A stretch of DNA of 64,000 nucleotides from JABFXX01 sp964419605 (GTDB taxonomy: Bacteria > Myxococcota_A > Polyangia > Haliangiales > Haliangiaceae): the NCBI GenBank assembly GCA_964419605.1, contig CAYQQM010000015.1, positions 1 to 64,000 of the forward strand, given 5' to 3'. The notes under the pieces are model-generated. The model had not been told where the DNA came from. It did not search any database and worked only from the letters and a program-made list of their open reading frames with translations. The position numbers were made by a program, and so were the translations under genes. Each line of letters begins with the position of its first letter. Position 1 is the stretch's first letter. Of this stretch, positions 36,653 to 44,926 are shown piece after piece.

Positions 36653-36935
36653 AGATCGTTCCTCGTTGAGCGGCGGCTCTGCAAATGACTCCCAGGGGTA
36701 CAGCTGCAAAACGCACGAGGCCGCAATTCGTGCTGATCCAACGTCACCCGCACAGAAGGCAAGATCAACGCGACCCGCCGATAAAGCGGTCTGCCACCCC
36801 AACCGCATGACCGGGTTCCAACGCAGTTATTGATGTGATTTTCATCATTTAACCTCGCAACAATGTATGGAGGCTTACAATATCGGGATCAAATCGGTGG
36901 ACGCGGAAATCCGCTGATCGGTTACAATAGAAGAT

Positions 36936-38492
36936 ATGCGAGCTTTCGTGCTGCTGTTGTTTATCGCGGCCTGTGGCGGCTCACGCGGCCAGAGTGTGTG
37001 TGAGAATCAGATTCCGCCGCCGGCGGCGTGCATGCAAACGTGCGATCCGACTCCAGGTGCGCCAAAGACCTGTCCCAGCGGATTTTACTGCAACCCCGAC
37101 GGACGTTGCGACGCGCAATGCACGCAGGGAGGCGGCGAGTGTGGCGATGGCTACACCTGCTCCGCAAACGGCGAGTGCGTCTCTGGCGAGTGCAAAGGTC
37201 TGCAGTGCCAGATCGTCAACTGCACCAAACAAGGCCTTCCTCCCACGACGATTTCCGGGAAGGTATTCGCGCCCAATGGCACGCTACCGCTATACGGAGT
37301 CACCGTGTACGTTCCGAACGACCCGGTGCCGGCGTTCCCCGACGGAGCGCAGTGCAGTCGGTGCAGCGACGATCTACCCGGCCACGCGGTGGTGCAAGAC
37401 ATTTCAAAAGAAGACGGAAGCTTTTCCGTCACCGACGTCCCAGTGGGCGACAACATTCCAGTCGTCGTCACGATTGGCAAATGGCGGCGTCAGATCGTAG
37501 TTCCGCGCATCGAGCAATGCACCGACAACGCCATCGCGGCGGTGGACCTAACGCTGCCAAAGAGCATGACGGACAAGACGCCGAACACGACCAGCGTCGA
37601 TATCCCCAAGATCGCCATTAGCACCGGCAGTGCGGACTCGCTGGAGTGCCTCGTTCGCAAGTTGGGCATCGCCGACAGCGAGATCGGTACCGGGGGAGGC
37701 GCGCAGCGCATTCAGCTCTTCAACGACATCCGATCAGATGGCCACGGCACTACGAAATTTGTGGGCGGCGATCCATTCACGGATTCGGAAACAAAGCTGT
37801 GGGATGACGTCGGCCATCTAAGCCCCTACGACATCGTGATCTTGTCGTGTGAGGGCGGCCAATATCCCGAGACCAAGCCGCAGAACTCGCTGAACGCGTT
37901 AAAAGCGTACGCAGACCTCGGTGGTCGGGTGTTCTTGTCGCACTGGCACAACATCTGGGTCTCTGGCGTGGAACCCTTCGACCCACAATCAACCTACAAG
38001 CAAAAGCCGGCGGTGTGGTCTGGCGTGTCGACATGGAAAAACAACGGCGACTTGCCCGCGGGAACGATCGATTTGATCGATGAAGTTAGCAATCCGAAGG
38101 GCAGCTCGTTCGCAACATGGATGCTGAACGCCATGGGATCCACGATTCGCGGCGAGATTCCGATCAAGGACGTGACGGGACGAAGCACCGTGGACACCTT
38201 GGACACAACCAAGGCGGAGCGCTGGACCTCGATTAAAGGAAGCCCCAATTCCACCCAGAATTTCCAATTCACAACGCCTTTGGAAACCCAGCCCGATTCT
38301 CGTTGCGGAAAGGTCGTATTTTCTGACATGCACGTTTCAGAAGGGCCCCTTAGAGGTCCCAAGGTCGGTAACAAACCTGGACCCATTTTGGACTACCCCA
38401 ACAACTGTCGCCAAGGTGACCTCACTCCTCAGGAGAAAGCACTCGCGTTTATGTTCTTCGACATCTCGTCGTGCGTTGGCGCTCTGCTGTAA
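36936..38492 (+). CDS. Lipoprotein with Cys-rich module and regulatory-like beta domain
   Basis: 518 residues, lipobox LLLFIAACGG (Cys 13). Residues ~20-80 are a Cys-rich module (CDPTPGAPKTCPSGFYC; DGRCDAQC; ECGDGYTCSANGEC) shared with the next gene. Residues ~105-200 look like a carboxypeptidase-regulatory/CNA-B sandwich (ISGKVFAPNGTLPLYGVTVY; DGSFSVTDVPVGDNIPVVV). The last 250 residues contain YDIVILSCEGGQYPE and GGRVFLSHWHNIW, resembling a glutamine-amidotransferase/ThuA-like flavodoxin fold without clear catalytic residues. Probably a surface binding protein. The 283 bp before it, shared with the divergent macroglobulin gene, must hold both promoters. Confidence 0.65.
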   Translation: MRAFVLLLFIAACGGSRGQSVCENQIPPPAACMQTCDPTPGAPKTCPSGFYCNPDGRCDAQCTQGGGECGDGYTCSANGECVSGECKGLQCQIVNCTKQGLPPTTISGKVFAPNGTLPLYGVTVYVPNDPVPAFPDGAQCSRCSDDLPGHAVVQDISKEDGSFSVTDVPVGDNIPVVVTIGKWRRQIVVPRIEQCTDNAIAAVDLTLPKSMTDKTPNTTSVDIPKIAISTGSADSLECLVRKLGIADSEIGTGGGAQRIQLFNDIRSDGHGTTKFVGGDPFTDSETKLWDDVGHLSPYDIVILSCEGGQYPETKPQNSLNALKAYADLGGRVFLSHWHNIWVSGVEPFDPQSTYKQKPAVWSGVSTWKNNGDLPAGTIDLIDEVSNPKGSSFATWMLNAMGSTIRGEIPIKDVTGRSTVDTLDTTKAERWTSIKGSPNSTQNFQFTTPLETQPDSRCGKVVFSDMHVSEGPLRGPKVGNKPGPILDYPNNCRQGDLTPQEKALAFMFFDISSCVGALL

Positions 38493-38550
38493 GCGCACGC
38501 AGAGGCGACCCCGATAACCTGCGATATTTGTTTAGTATTGGCTCAGCGCT

Positions 38551-38565
38551 TGGCCTTTGAGGCCA
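38551..38565 (+). terminator. Short hairpin between two paralogous lipoprotein genes
   Basis: TGGCCT-TTG-AGGCCA is a perfect 6-bp stem with a 3-nt loop, 59 bp past the stop of the 36936-38492 gene. No T run follows, so it is only a possible terminator or mRNA-stability hairpin. The rest of the 139-bp gap shows no other structure. Confidence 0.3.
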
Positions 38566-38631
38566 GGGGATACTCGGGTCGGGGTAGTTTGCGCTCGGCG
38601 TCCACCGAAGCCCGTGGTAGCGTGCCGCGCT

Positions 38632-39837
38632 ATGAATCGACTGTCGGTGATTTTTGCTTTGGTTGTGGGCGGATGCGGCGAACCACGCGCCCAGAAGCCG
38701 TGTGAACAAGTTCCTACGCCGGAAGCGTGCCTGCAACCGTGCGATCCGTCCCCTAGTGCCCCTGCCACCTGCGCCGCGGGCTATCACTGCTCGCCCGATG
38801 GGCGGTGCGACGCGCAGTGCGTCGTGGGCGGCACGCAGTGCGGTGGAGGGTACGTTTGTACCGCAGACGGGCGGTGCGAAAGTTCCGATGACAACAAGGT
38901 CGATGCCGCGCCACAAGACACGGCGTGCGCCTCTGTGCACTTCACCCCGACTCGGGTCACACCATCGATTCAGTTGCTCTTGGATCGGTCGTGGTCCATG
39001 GGCGATCCCATCCCCGGCGCGCCTCCGAATGAGAGAGTCGGTGGCTACAAAACCCTGCGGGCAGCGCTCACAGGCCCGACGGGTGCAGTAACCGCGGCCC
39101 AGGCGAACGTGTACTTCGGCGCAGCCTTGTACGCAGGTGATCAACTCCCCTGCCTGAACTTTGCCGGCTATACCGCCCCGCGCGCGCTCAACAACGCGGC
39201 GGCGATCGACGCACTCATCGCCAGCCACACGCCCGACGGGCATACCCCCACCGGCAAAGCAGTCGAGCTGGTCACCGCGGATTTCGTGGCGCATCCGCCG
39301 CCAGCCAACTCCTCGCCCATTATCCTGCTCGCAACCGACGGCCTACCTACTGACGGCAATCCCGCCAACGCGTGCGGCGCCGACGTCAAAGACAACGGTC
39401 CCTCCATCGCCGCGGTGACCGCCGCGTACACCGCCGGCATCCGCACGTTCATCATCGGGCTGGCCGATCTCAATCCGCAGTTCCTACAAGACATCGCCAA
39501 CGTCGGGGCGGGAAAGGCTTCTGGGAGCGCTCCAAACTGCCCCACATGCGAGCCGTTCTACACCGCCAACGATACGACCAGCCTGACCAATGCGCTCAAC
39601 TCGATCATCAGCGGCGTCATCTCGTGTGACCTCGAGATCAGCGGCAAAGTAGACCCAGCAGCCGCCAATTCCGGCACCGTCAAACTCAATGGAACAGCGC
39701 TCGTGTACGGAACCGACTGGACCGTCGATGCGAATGGAAAAACGATCCACTTGGTCGGCGCCGCGTGCAGGACGCTAAGAACCAGTCCCGGCGCAACCGT
39801 CGACGCGGAGTTCCCCTGCGGCGTAGTCCTGCTTTAG
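38632..39837 (+). CDS. Lipoprotein with Cys-rich module and vWA domain
   Basis: 401 residues from ATG 38632 (lipobox VVGGCGE, Cys 15). Residues 20-85 repeat the Cys-rich module of the previous gene almost Cys for Cys (CDPSPSAPATCAAGYHC; DGRCDAQC; QCGGGYVCTADGRC). Residues ~110-320 form a von Willebrand A domain with an intact MIDAS start DRSWS (D118) and later ATDGLPTDG, the third metal-site loop. vWA domains bind protein ligands through a metal ion. The C-terminal 80 residues are beta-rich (GTVKLNGTALVYGTDW). A surface adhesion or scaffold role is likely. Confidence 0.75.
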   Translation: MNRLSVIFALVVGGCGEPRAQKPCEQVPTPEACLQPCDPSPSAPATCAAGYHCSPDGRCDAQCVVGGTQCGGGYVCTADGRCESSDDNKVDAAPQDTACASVHFTPTRVTPSIQLLLDRSWSMGDPIPGAPPNERVGGYKTLRAALTGPTGAVTAAQANVYFGAALYAGDQLPCLNFAGYTAPRALNNAAAIDALIASHTPDGHTPTGKAVELVTADFVAHPPPANSSPIILLATDGLPTDGNPANACGADVKDNGPSIAAVTAAYTAGIRTFIIGLADLNPQFLQDIANVGAGKASGSAPNCPTCEPFYTANDTTSLTNALNSIISGVISCDLEISGKVDPAAANSGTVKLNGTALVYGTDWTVDANGKTIHLVGAACRTLRTSPGATVDAEFPCGVVLL

Positions 39838-39915
39838 CGCGCTAGGCGAGCGAGGGGCCGGCGAGACCGGCTCCGCGGTCAAGCTATCGCCGATGCCCCC
39901 CAACGATCTACCTAC

Positions 39916-40242
39916 TCAAAGGCCAGAACCTGGTGGAGGCTCCTCGTAGATCGGCGGCTCCGGTTTGGTGCACCCATTAAACCAGCCCGAGTCGATACAA
40001 GTTGCACCGCATGCCGCCTGGCATACCGCCTTCGCCCGCGGCTTCGTCAGCGTGCCGCAGCCGGGGGGATCGTAGTCGTAGCCAATGCTCGCGTCCACAC
40101 TGCACGTGTAACTCCCCCACGAACAACAGGCTTCCACGGGGAAGATTGCCTGCTCGCTTTCGCCCGTTTCTCCCGGTTCGTTTGAGGTAACGCACCCGCC
40201 GAACAAGGCGACTGACAACAGTAGTGCTTTGAAAACTTTCAT
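39916..40242 (-). CDS. Small Cys-rich lipoprotein
   Basis: 108 residues with lipobox LFGGCVT (Cys 17) and a good ribosome site (GGGAGG) upstream. The mature part has eight or more cysteines (EACCSWGSYTCSVD; PGCGTLT; AVCQAACGATC; NGCTKP) and a Pro/Glu-rich tail (PEPPIYEEPPPGSG). Such small disulfide-rich lipoproteins are frequent in myxobacteria and lack known roles. The 257 bp upstream (40243-40499) show no repeat or RNA feature. Confidence 0.6.
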   Translation of the reverse strand: MKVFKALLLSVALFGGCVTSNEPGETGESEQAIFPVEACCSWGSYTCSVDASIGYDYDPPGCGTLTKPRAKAVCQAACGATCIDSGWFNGCTKPEPPIYEEPPPGSGL

Positions 40243-40499
40243 ATTCAGGTCCTCCCTTTGTTGCTTGGTTTGCGGTTAGCCCCGCAACACGAGGTGCCGG
40301 GACGACCGACTTGTCGCAGAAAAAAGCGCGATTGATCGCCGTAAGCGACAGTTCCGCCGAGCGCGCGGTGCGCGATCGTGCATAGGAGCGCAGTTCAGCG
40401 GCACTTCCGTCGGATGAAGTCGAAATAGCTGCCGTTGAGGCGCGACCGACCGGGCGCACGAAACTTGCTCTGCTCGGCCCGGGACGCGACGATCGCGCG

Positions 40500-40985
40500 A
40501 TGGACAAATCCGACCTGGTCGCCCAGCTCGTACGCCAGCTCGAGGCGTCGGCCCGCGCTGCGCTCGCGTCGCGAGACGCGGCCGCACACGAGGCCAAAGA
40601 AGGTGCGACCCCCGATGAAAAACGCGACGATGCGCGTGCAGCGCACCAACTAGCGAGCCTCGGACGCGCGCAACAGCATCGCGCGAAGCAGGCGCTCGCA
40701 GACGTCGATCGGCTCGCGACGTTCCGGCCGAAGCCGTGCTCGGCAATCGCAATCGGCGCGGTTGTCGAGGTCGAAGACGCCGACACCGGGGAAGGCCGCA
40801 CATTTTTTCTCGCTCCCGTTGGCGCCGGTATGTCGCTCACGGGGCCCGGTGGCGATGGTCACCTCTCGGTCGTCACGCCGGCCTCGCCGATCGGCCGCGC
40901 AGTCCTCGGCAAGCATGAAGGCGATGTCGTCGACGTCACGGTCGACGGCGACGTCCGCGAATGGATGATCACCTACGTCGCCTGA
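40500..40985 (+). CDS. GreA/GreB-like transcript cleavage factor homologue
   Basis: 161 residues. An N-terminal helical hairpin (residues ~1-75) holds acidic residues at its tip (EGATPDEKRDDARA), where Gre factors place the Asp-Glu pair that rescues backtracked RNA polymerase. The C-terminal domain (IAIGAVVEVED; FLAPVGAGM; VVTPASPIGRAVLGKHEGDVVDV) matches the FKBP-like Gre domain that docks in the polymerase secondary channel. Sequence is far from standard GreA, so it may modulate polymerase in another way. It overlaps the next, convergent gene by 13 bp. Confidence 0.75.
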   Translation: MDKSDLVAQLVRQLEASARAALASRDAAAHEAKEGATPDEKRDDARAAHQLASLGRAQQHRAKQALADVDRLATFRPKPCSAIAIGAVVEVEDADTGEGRTFFLAPVGAGMSLTGPGGDGHLSVVTPASPIGRAVLGKHEGDVVDVTVDGDVREWMITYVA

Positions 40986-41500
40986 ACCGTACCAGCCAAG
41001 AACTGGCGGTAATGCTCCGGTAACGCCTCGATGCCGACAAGGCGCCGAAAGCTCGCCTCGGGCACGGCTACGTAGTTAAACACCGCATGGCTGTACAAGT
41101 CTCCTGCTGCGCTTCGCAATTCGGTATGGATCTGCGTTGGTTCTCGCGGCCCGGAAGGCTCAGCTATTACTTCCGCCGACAAATGGAGCTCCTCGCCCAC
41201 CTTGGCGGCGCGTTGGAAGCGCATGTCTGCACTAACGGTCAACGGAATAGTCGCACCGCGGGATCGAAGCACCAACATCACCCAGCCCGCCATGCAGTCG
41301 AGGGCCGTGAACTGAAGCCCCCCGTGCACAATGTACGGAAATCCGGTGGCTGTGGGGCGCGGCGAAAACCGACCGATAAGGCGGGTTGTGCTATCGCCGT
41401 CGCGGAAAACGCGAATGCGCAGTCCGTCTGGATTGTTAGGCCCGCAACCAAAGCAGGTGTTTCCGTCGAGCAGTTGTTCGTTGAGCGCCAAGTCGTGCAT
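40973..41500 (-). CDS. PaaI-type hotdog-fold thioesterase
   Basis: 175 residues. CFGCGPNNPDGLRIRVF is a diagnostic N-terminal motif of one hotdog thioesterase group, followed by the active-site segment YIVHGGLQFTALDCMAG, whose HGG-x8-D layout is typical of PaaI/HGG thioesterases. The protein should hydrolyse an acyl-CoA or similar thioester. The rest (RAAKVGEELHLSAEVIA) completes the fold. It runs with the GNAT gene behind it, 12 bp apart. Confidence 0.8.
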   Translation of the reverse strand: MHDLALNEQLLDGNTCFGCGPNNPDGLRIRVFRDGDSTTRLIGRFSPRPTATGFPYIVHGGLQFTALDCMAGWVMLVLRSRGATIPLTVSADMRFQRAAKVGEELHLSAEVIAEPSGPREPTQIHTELRSAAGDLYSHAVFNYVAVPEASFRRLVGIEALPEHYRQFLAGTVQAT

Positions 41501-41512
41501 AGTGGATGTGTA

Positions 41513-42067
41513 CTACCCGGCGCGCTTCAACGCCCGCACCATGCGCAACGCGCGCTGACCGCGATCGTATGTCGCGGTTCCATCGACCACCGCAAACGCG
41601 TGGCGGGCATACAAGCGCTGCGCCCCGCGGTTGTGCTCGGCAACCGTGAGCCGCAGCATTGCGGGACCGGGAACGATGCGCTCCGCCGCGTCGATGGCAC
41701 GATGCAAAAGCCGCGTGCCAATGCCGGTGCGCTGAAAACTCGGCAGCACCGCAAGAGCCAGCAGGTCCGCAATAACCTGCCGGCTGGGCGAAGTATCCTC
41801 GCAGTAGAAGCCAAGCATGGCGAATCCCCGCCCGCGCCCAGACCGATCCTCCTCGATCCAAGCGAGCATTCCTGGCTGCTCAAGCCACGATGGTAAGATC
41901 CGCGTGTAGTCTCCCAGATCGCGATACGCTGCGGCTCCAGTAGCGACAATCCATGGATAGTCCGATGCCTCAGCGCGCCGCACCGCTCCGAAGTGCGGCA
42001 GCAGCTCTAGCGGCGCGCCTTGGATGTTCGCGTTAGCCCGCGTACCCGCCGCCCTCGGCAGAATCAC
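41513..42067 (-). CDS. GNAT family N-acetyltransferase
   Basis: 184 residues if GTG 42067 is the start; the frame is open further upstream but that part overlaps the HTH gene. The GNAT acetyl-CoA site is clear: LLALAVLPSFQRTGIGTRLLHRAID (Q/R-x-x-G-x-G), then LRLTVAEHNRGAQRLYARHAFAV, the typical N-x-x-A-x-x-L-Y. It may acetylate a small amine or a protein N terminus (RimI-like). The 35-bp overlap with the upstream gene suggests coupled expression. Confidence 0.75.
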   Translation of the reverse strand: MILPRAAGTRANANIQGAPLELLPHFGAVRRAEASDYPWIVATGAAAYRDLGDYTRILPSWLEQPGMLAWIEEDRSGRGRGFAMLGFYCEDTSPSRQVIADLLALAVLPSFQRTGIGTRLLHRAIDAAERIVPGPAMLRLTVAEHNRGAQRLYARHAFAVVDGTATYDRGQRALRMVRALKRAG

Positions 42068-42470
42068 GGCTGCTAGCGGGGCGAGCGGTTCCCGACGCAA
42101 CGGCCGGCTTACGCGCCAGCCCCACCCCCTGCATGCGCTCGATCGTTGGTTCGACGTTAACGGGGGGCGTCGCGTTGCCATAGCCTGCTGCGCCCATCTC
42201 CGGCCTCGACGCTAGCGACTCGGCCCCGCGCTCCGACGACAGATCTGGAGAGCAAAGCGCTCGCAGCGAGTACCGCCCCGGAGAGGTCCGCACAAACAAG
42301 GACTCGTTGCCGTGCTTCTTGATATCCATCGCAAGATCACGGGCGACCACGGTATCTGGAGTCTTCGACTTACTCGGCAGCCTCGGCCCTGCCCGTTCAA
42401 CGATTTCTCGAACCGATAAAGGCACCGAAGCTTCGTGAAGGATCTCCTCAACCACTGCGAGCGTGCTCAT
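42033..42470 (-). CDS. HARE-HTH domain protein
   Basis: 145 residues; ATG 42470 follows GGAGG. Residues 1-70 (STLAVVEEILHEASVPLSV; IVERAGPRLPSKSKTPDTVV; SLFVRTSPGRYSL) form the winged-helix HARE-HTH (HB1/ASXL) domain, known from restriction endonucleases, RNA polymerase delta subunits and chromatin proteins. The last 70 residues are low-complexity with no domain. It is probably a DNA- or nucleoid-associated regulator. Upstream, 42471-42668 holds a T10 run (42567-42576) and a small palindrome but nothing firm. Confidence 0.7.
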   Translation of the reverse strand: MSTLAVVEEILHEASVPLSVREIVERAGPRLPSKSKTPDTVVARDLAMDIKKHGNESLFVRTSPGRYSLRALCSPDLSSERGAESLASRPEMGAAGYGNATPPVNVEPTIERMQGVGLARKPAVASGTARPASSRDSAEGGGYAG

Positions 42471-42668
42471 GACCTTTGTACCTCCACGGAGTAACGGTTT
42501 TGCTCGAACCTCGAAACCGCGGCCATCCTAGCGCTGGCGGTCCGCCGAACCAGTCTTGACATGATGTTTTTTTTTTGAGGTGCGAACGCTGTTGAAATTT
42601 TTGAGCTTCGTGGCCAGGTCCACCGGACCTGAGCTCACCCAACGGCCGTTTTCCGCTACTCTGCCCGC

Positions 42669-43472
42669 GTGCCGTCGACTCGTGCGCTGATCCATGCACC
42701 GTGGTCGGCCTCCAAGGTTGCGATGGCACTGCGCTGTCCACGGCTGTTCCATTTTCGCTATGTCGACAAACTGAAAGAGCCCGAGATCATGCCAGAAACC
42801 CGCTTGGGCAAAGCGATTCATCACGCGCTCGAGCTGGTGCTGCAGGGAACGCCGATCGCTGAAGCCACGGGACAGATTCGCGCCGAGCTTCCCAGCGAAC
42901 ACGAGCAGCAACGCTTCGACCGACTCAGCACTAATATTGGGCCGTTCTCGGACCGGATCGCGCAGTTTCGGAAGCGCCGGCGCGTGACCCGCCAGCTCGT
43001 GGAGTACTCCCTCGCCATTCGCGACGACCTAAGCGCAACCCAGTTCTACTCCGGCGACGCATATTACCGCGGCGTGCTCGACCTTGGGTACGTGTTCAGC
43101 GACGACTCGCTGGCGCTCGTCGACCACAAGACGGGTTCTCGCAACCCGGGAAGCTCCATCGCCGATCAGCTCGCTGGCTACGCGGTCCTCGCTTCCGCCG
43201 CATTTCGACAGGTGCGGGCGTTCTGGCTGGGCATCCACTGGGTTGCGGACCGCGCTCTCGAGTGGAATGGCCCAGTTAGACCCGACGCGATTGTGGACCA
43301 GCTCGTCCCCGACCTACTCGACAACATCGAGGCCGCCGCGCTTGCCGTTGACGACGGCCCTCGCGCCAATCCCGGACCGTGGTGCGACCGATGCAGCTAC
43401 CGCGCCGTCTGCCCCACCAGCCGCGAGCTTCGCTACGAACCGGTCGAGTGGTACCAGGATGAGGATGACTAA
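42669..43472 (+). CDS. RecB-family PD-(D/E)XK nuclease with Fe-S-type cysteines
   Basis: 267 residues from GTG 42669. The opening (WSASKVAMALRCPRLFHFRYV) and the nuclease core (YYRGVLDLGYVF; LALVDHKTGS; QLAGYAVLA) match the Cas4/AddB-type PD-(D/E)XK fold, with the catalytic Asp and the D-x-K pair. The C terminus CDRCSYRAVCP plus the early Cys (LRCP) make the four-cysteine set that ligates a 4Fe-4S cluster in AddB and Cas4. No CRISPR array or cas gene is nearby, so a stand-alone repair or DNA-processing role is likely. Its end overlaps the next gene's end by 4 bp. Confidence 0.8.
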   Translation: MPSTRALIHAPWSASKVAMALRCPRLFHFRYVDKLKEPEIMPETRLGKAIHHALELVLQGTPIAEATGQIRAELPSEHEQQRFDRLSTNIGPFSDRIAQFRKRRRVTRQLVEYSLAIRDDLSATQFYSGDAYYRGVLDLGYVFSDDSLALVDHKTGSRNPGSSIADQLAGYAVLASAAFRQVRAFWLGIHWVADRALEWNGPVRPDAIVDQLVPDLLDNIEAAALAVDDGPRANPGPWCDRCSYRAVCPTSRELRYEPVEWYQDEDD

Positions 43473-44569
43473 CGCGCTTGGCCAAAGCGCTTGGCCACGT
43501 CAGGATTACGCGTAAACACGTCGTACCAGTCCCGTTCACCACCTTTTAGATGCCCAAATCCCATGTTCCTCAGATTCGCGGTCCCATGTTCGGTTGCCTC
43601 CCAGCGGTAAGGGTCAATGTAGCTGGGGAGGCCAACACTGGGATGTGTGAGATTTCTAGAGAACATGAAGAACGTACCCCGGTCGCTAAAAGTCTTGCCG
43701 AGCAAAGCGAAGTGAATGTCGTTCGCCACGCCGTGAGTAAGCGCCAACCTCTCATGCATCAACGCAACGTTGCCAACGACTGGAATTTCTGTTCCGCTCG
43801 GCAGTCGAAGCCTTGCGTCAAGCAGCTCCTCTGCGTCTGCCCGAAGAAAGTGAACCAACCCTCCGGGACGATTCGGCTGCCGAGCCAGATTGGTCACTAC
43901 AAAGGCAATCTCTTCCCGTTTCACGTTTTGCTCAAACGTTGTCGCTAGACGGGAGAAGGTGACTCCCCTACCTCCTCCAAAATCGACGACTACCAGAGGC
44001 TGTCCGAGCGAACGCCCCCTCAGAAGACCACGAACTTGTTGCTCGAGAACAAGTTCCATGGAGTTCGCCGCATAGTCCCCGCGATAGTTGTCCCAACGAT
44101 AGTCAGTGATGGAGCCGCGTTTTCTGGAGTCGCTTCTTAGCCGCTCCGCTAATTTCATACGGTCTTCAACATAGGGAGCTACGGAGATTTTTCGGTTGCC
44201 AAACCATGCCTTGAGTCGTTGTAGAAACTGACCCGTTAGCTGCGTAACGCCGCCAACACCGCGGCCACTAGCCATGTTTATTCCGGTGACCGCAGCAGCG
44301 CCAAAATCAGCTCCAATCGCCGCAACGATGACCTCTAGCGCGCGAGTGTCGTCCCCTCCAGGCCCGGTCAGATTCCCGATACATTCACCAAACGCGCGCG
44401 CAGATGCTGAGGCGTCATCGTAACGACTGCCAGCGAACGAAAAAAACGATGGACTCAGAAGCTCTCGGTGCGGAACCGCACTCACGTTCGTCCCCAGTGA
44501 GTCGTCTTGAGTATTCACAGCCGGCAGCCATTGCGTGCAATGGAACGTTGCGCCGATTTCTGTACTCAA
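43469..44569 (-). CDS. Possible SAM-dependent methyltransferase, orphan
   Basis: 366 residues from TTG 44569 (start unsure; internal starts exist). Residues ~195-215 (LVVVDFGGGRGVTFSRLA) resemble the SAM-binding G-loop of class I methyltransferases, and VVTNLARQPNRPGGLVHFLRAD may be the acidic-loop region, with the end GFGHLKGGERDWYDVF. The N-terminal 190 residues include a small-residue hydrophobic stretch (VIVAAIGADFGAAAVTG). I do not recognise a family. Base composition by eye is less GC-rich here than in neighbours, so horizontal gain is possible. Confidence 0.45.
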   Translation of the reverse strand: MSTEIGATFHCTQWLPAVNTQDDSLGTNVSAVPHRELLSPSFFSFAGSRYDDASASARAFGECIGNLTGPGGDDTRALEVIVAAIGADFGAAAVTGINMASGRGVGGVTQLTGQFLQRLKAWFGNRKISVAPYVEDRMKLAERLRSDSRKRGSITDYRWDNYRGDYAANSMELVLEQQVRGLLRGRSLGQPLVVVDFGGGRGVTFSRLATTFEQNVKREEIAFVVTNLARQPNRPGGLVHFLRADAEELLDARLRLPSGTEIPVVGNVALMHERLALTHGVANDIHFALLGKTFSDRGTFFMFSRNLTHPSVGLPSYIDPYRWEATEHGTANLRNMGFGHLKGGERDWYDVFTRNPDVAKRFGQAR

Positions 44570-44614
44570 AGCCAGCCGAACCTAACATGAATCAAAATCG
44601 CAACCAGAAGGTAT

Positions 44615-44926
44615 TTACGCGCCGCGTCCGGGACCTCGCCAGCGCAACACGCGAGCGGGCCACGGTGGGAGGCCATCGCTGCGCTTCTTTGCAGCCGATC
44701 GGGCGGTGAGCTTCGCGAGCTTCTCAAGCTCTGAGACGTATTGCGGGTCTCCGACAATCGCCAGGGTCACGCTCCCGTCGTCCGCAAGTTCGGCCCGCCC
44801 CTCAGCGGTCTCGGCAGGCGTAACGATCGCGGCGCGGTAGCTAGCGCGTGAGCCCGTCTTATCCGCAACAGAGATGCGCTCCAGCAGAAATCTCGCGCCC
44901 GCCGTAGGGGTCAGCGGGTCACTCAC
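44615..44926 (-). CDS. Small protein coupled to the sulfatase-family gene
   Basis: 103 residues from GTG 44926, which overlaps the sulfatase stop by eight bases (GTGAGTGA); TTG 44941 is also possible. The sequence (TAGARFLLERISVADKTG; YRAAIVTPAETAEGRAEL; DGSVTLAIVGDPQYVSELEKLAKL) looks like a single compact alpha/beta domain, with a basic C terminus (RVLRWRGPGRGA). No family is recognised. The coupling implies a linked function with the sulfatase-like lipoprotein, though this one has no export signal. Confidence 0.55.
   Translation of the reverse strand: MSDPLTPTAGARFLLERISVADKTGSRASYRAAIVTPAETAEGRAELADDGSVTLAIVGDPQYVSELEKLAKLTARSAAKKRSDGLPPWPARVLRWRGPGRGA

Noticed and set aside
42567..42576. 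T10 run as an intrinsic terminator
   Set aside because: No stable hairpin precedes it on the plus strand; a short AGGTCC-ACC-GGACCT palindrome lies later at 42619-42633, in the wrong place.
42669..43472. Part of a CRISPR-Cas locus (Cas4)
   Set aside because: The nuclease has Cas4-like Cys and PD-(D/E)XK residues, but there is no array or cas gene, and the sequence fits stand-alone RecB-family nucleases.
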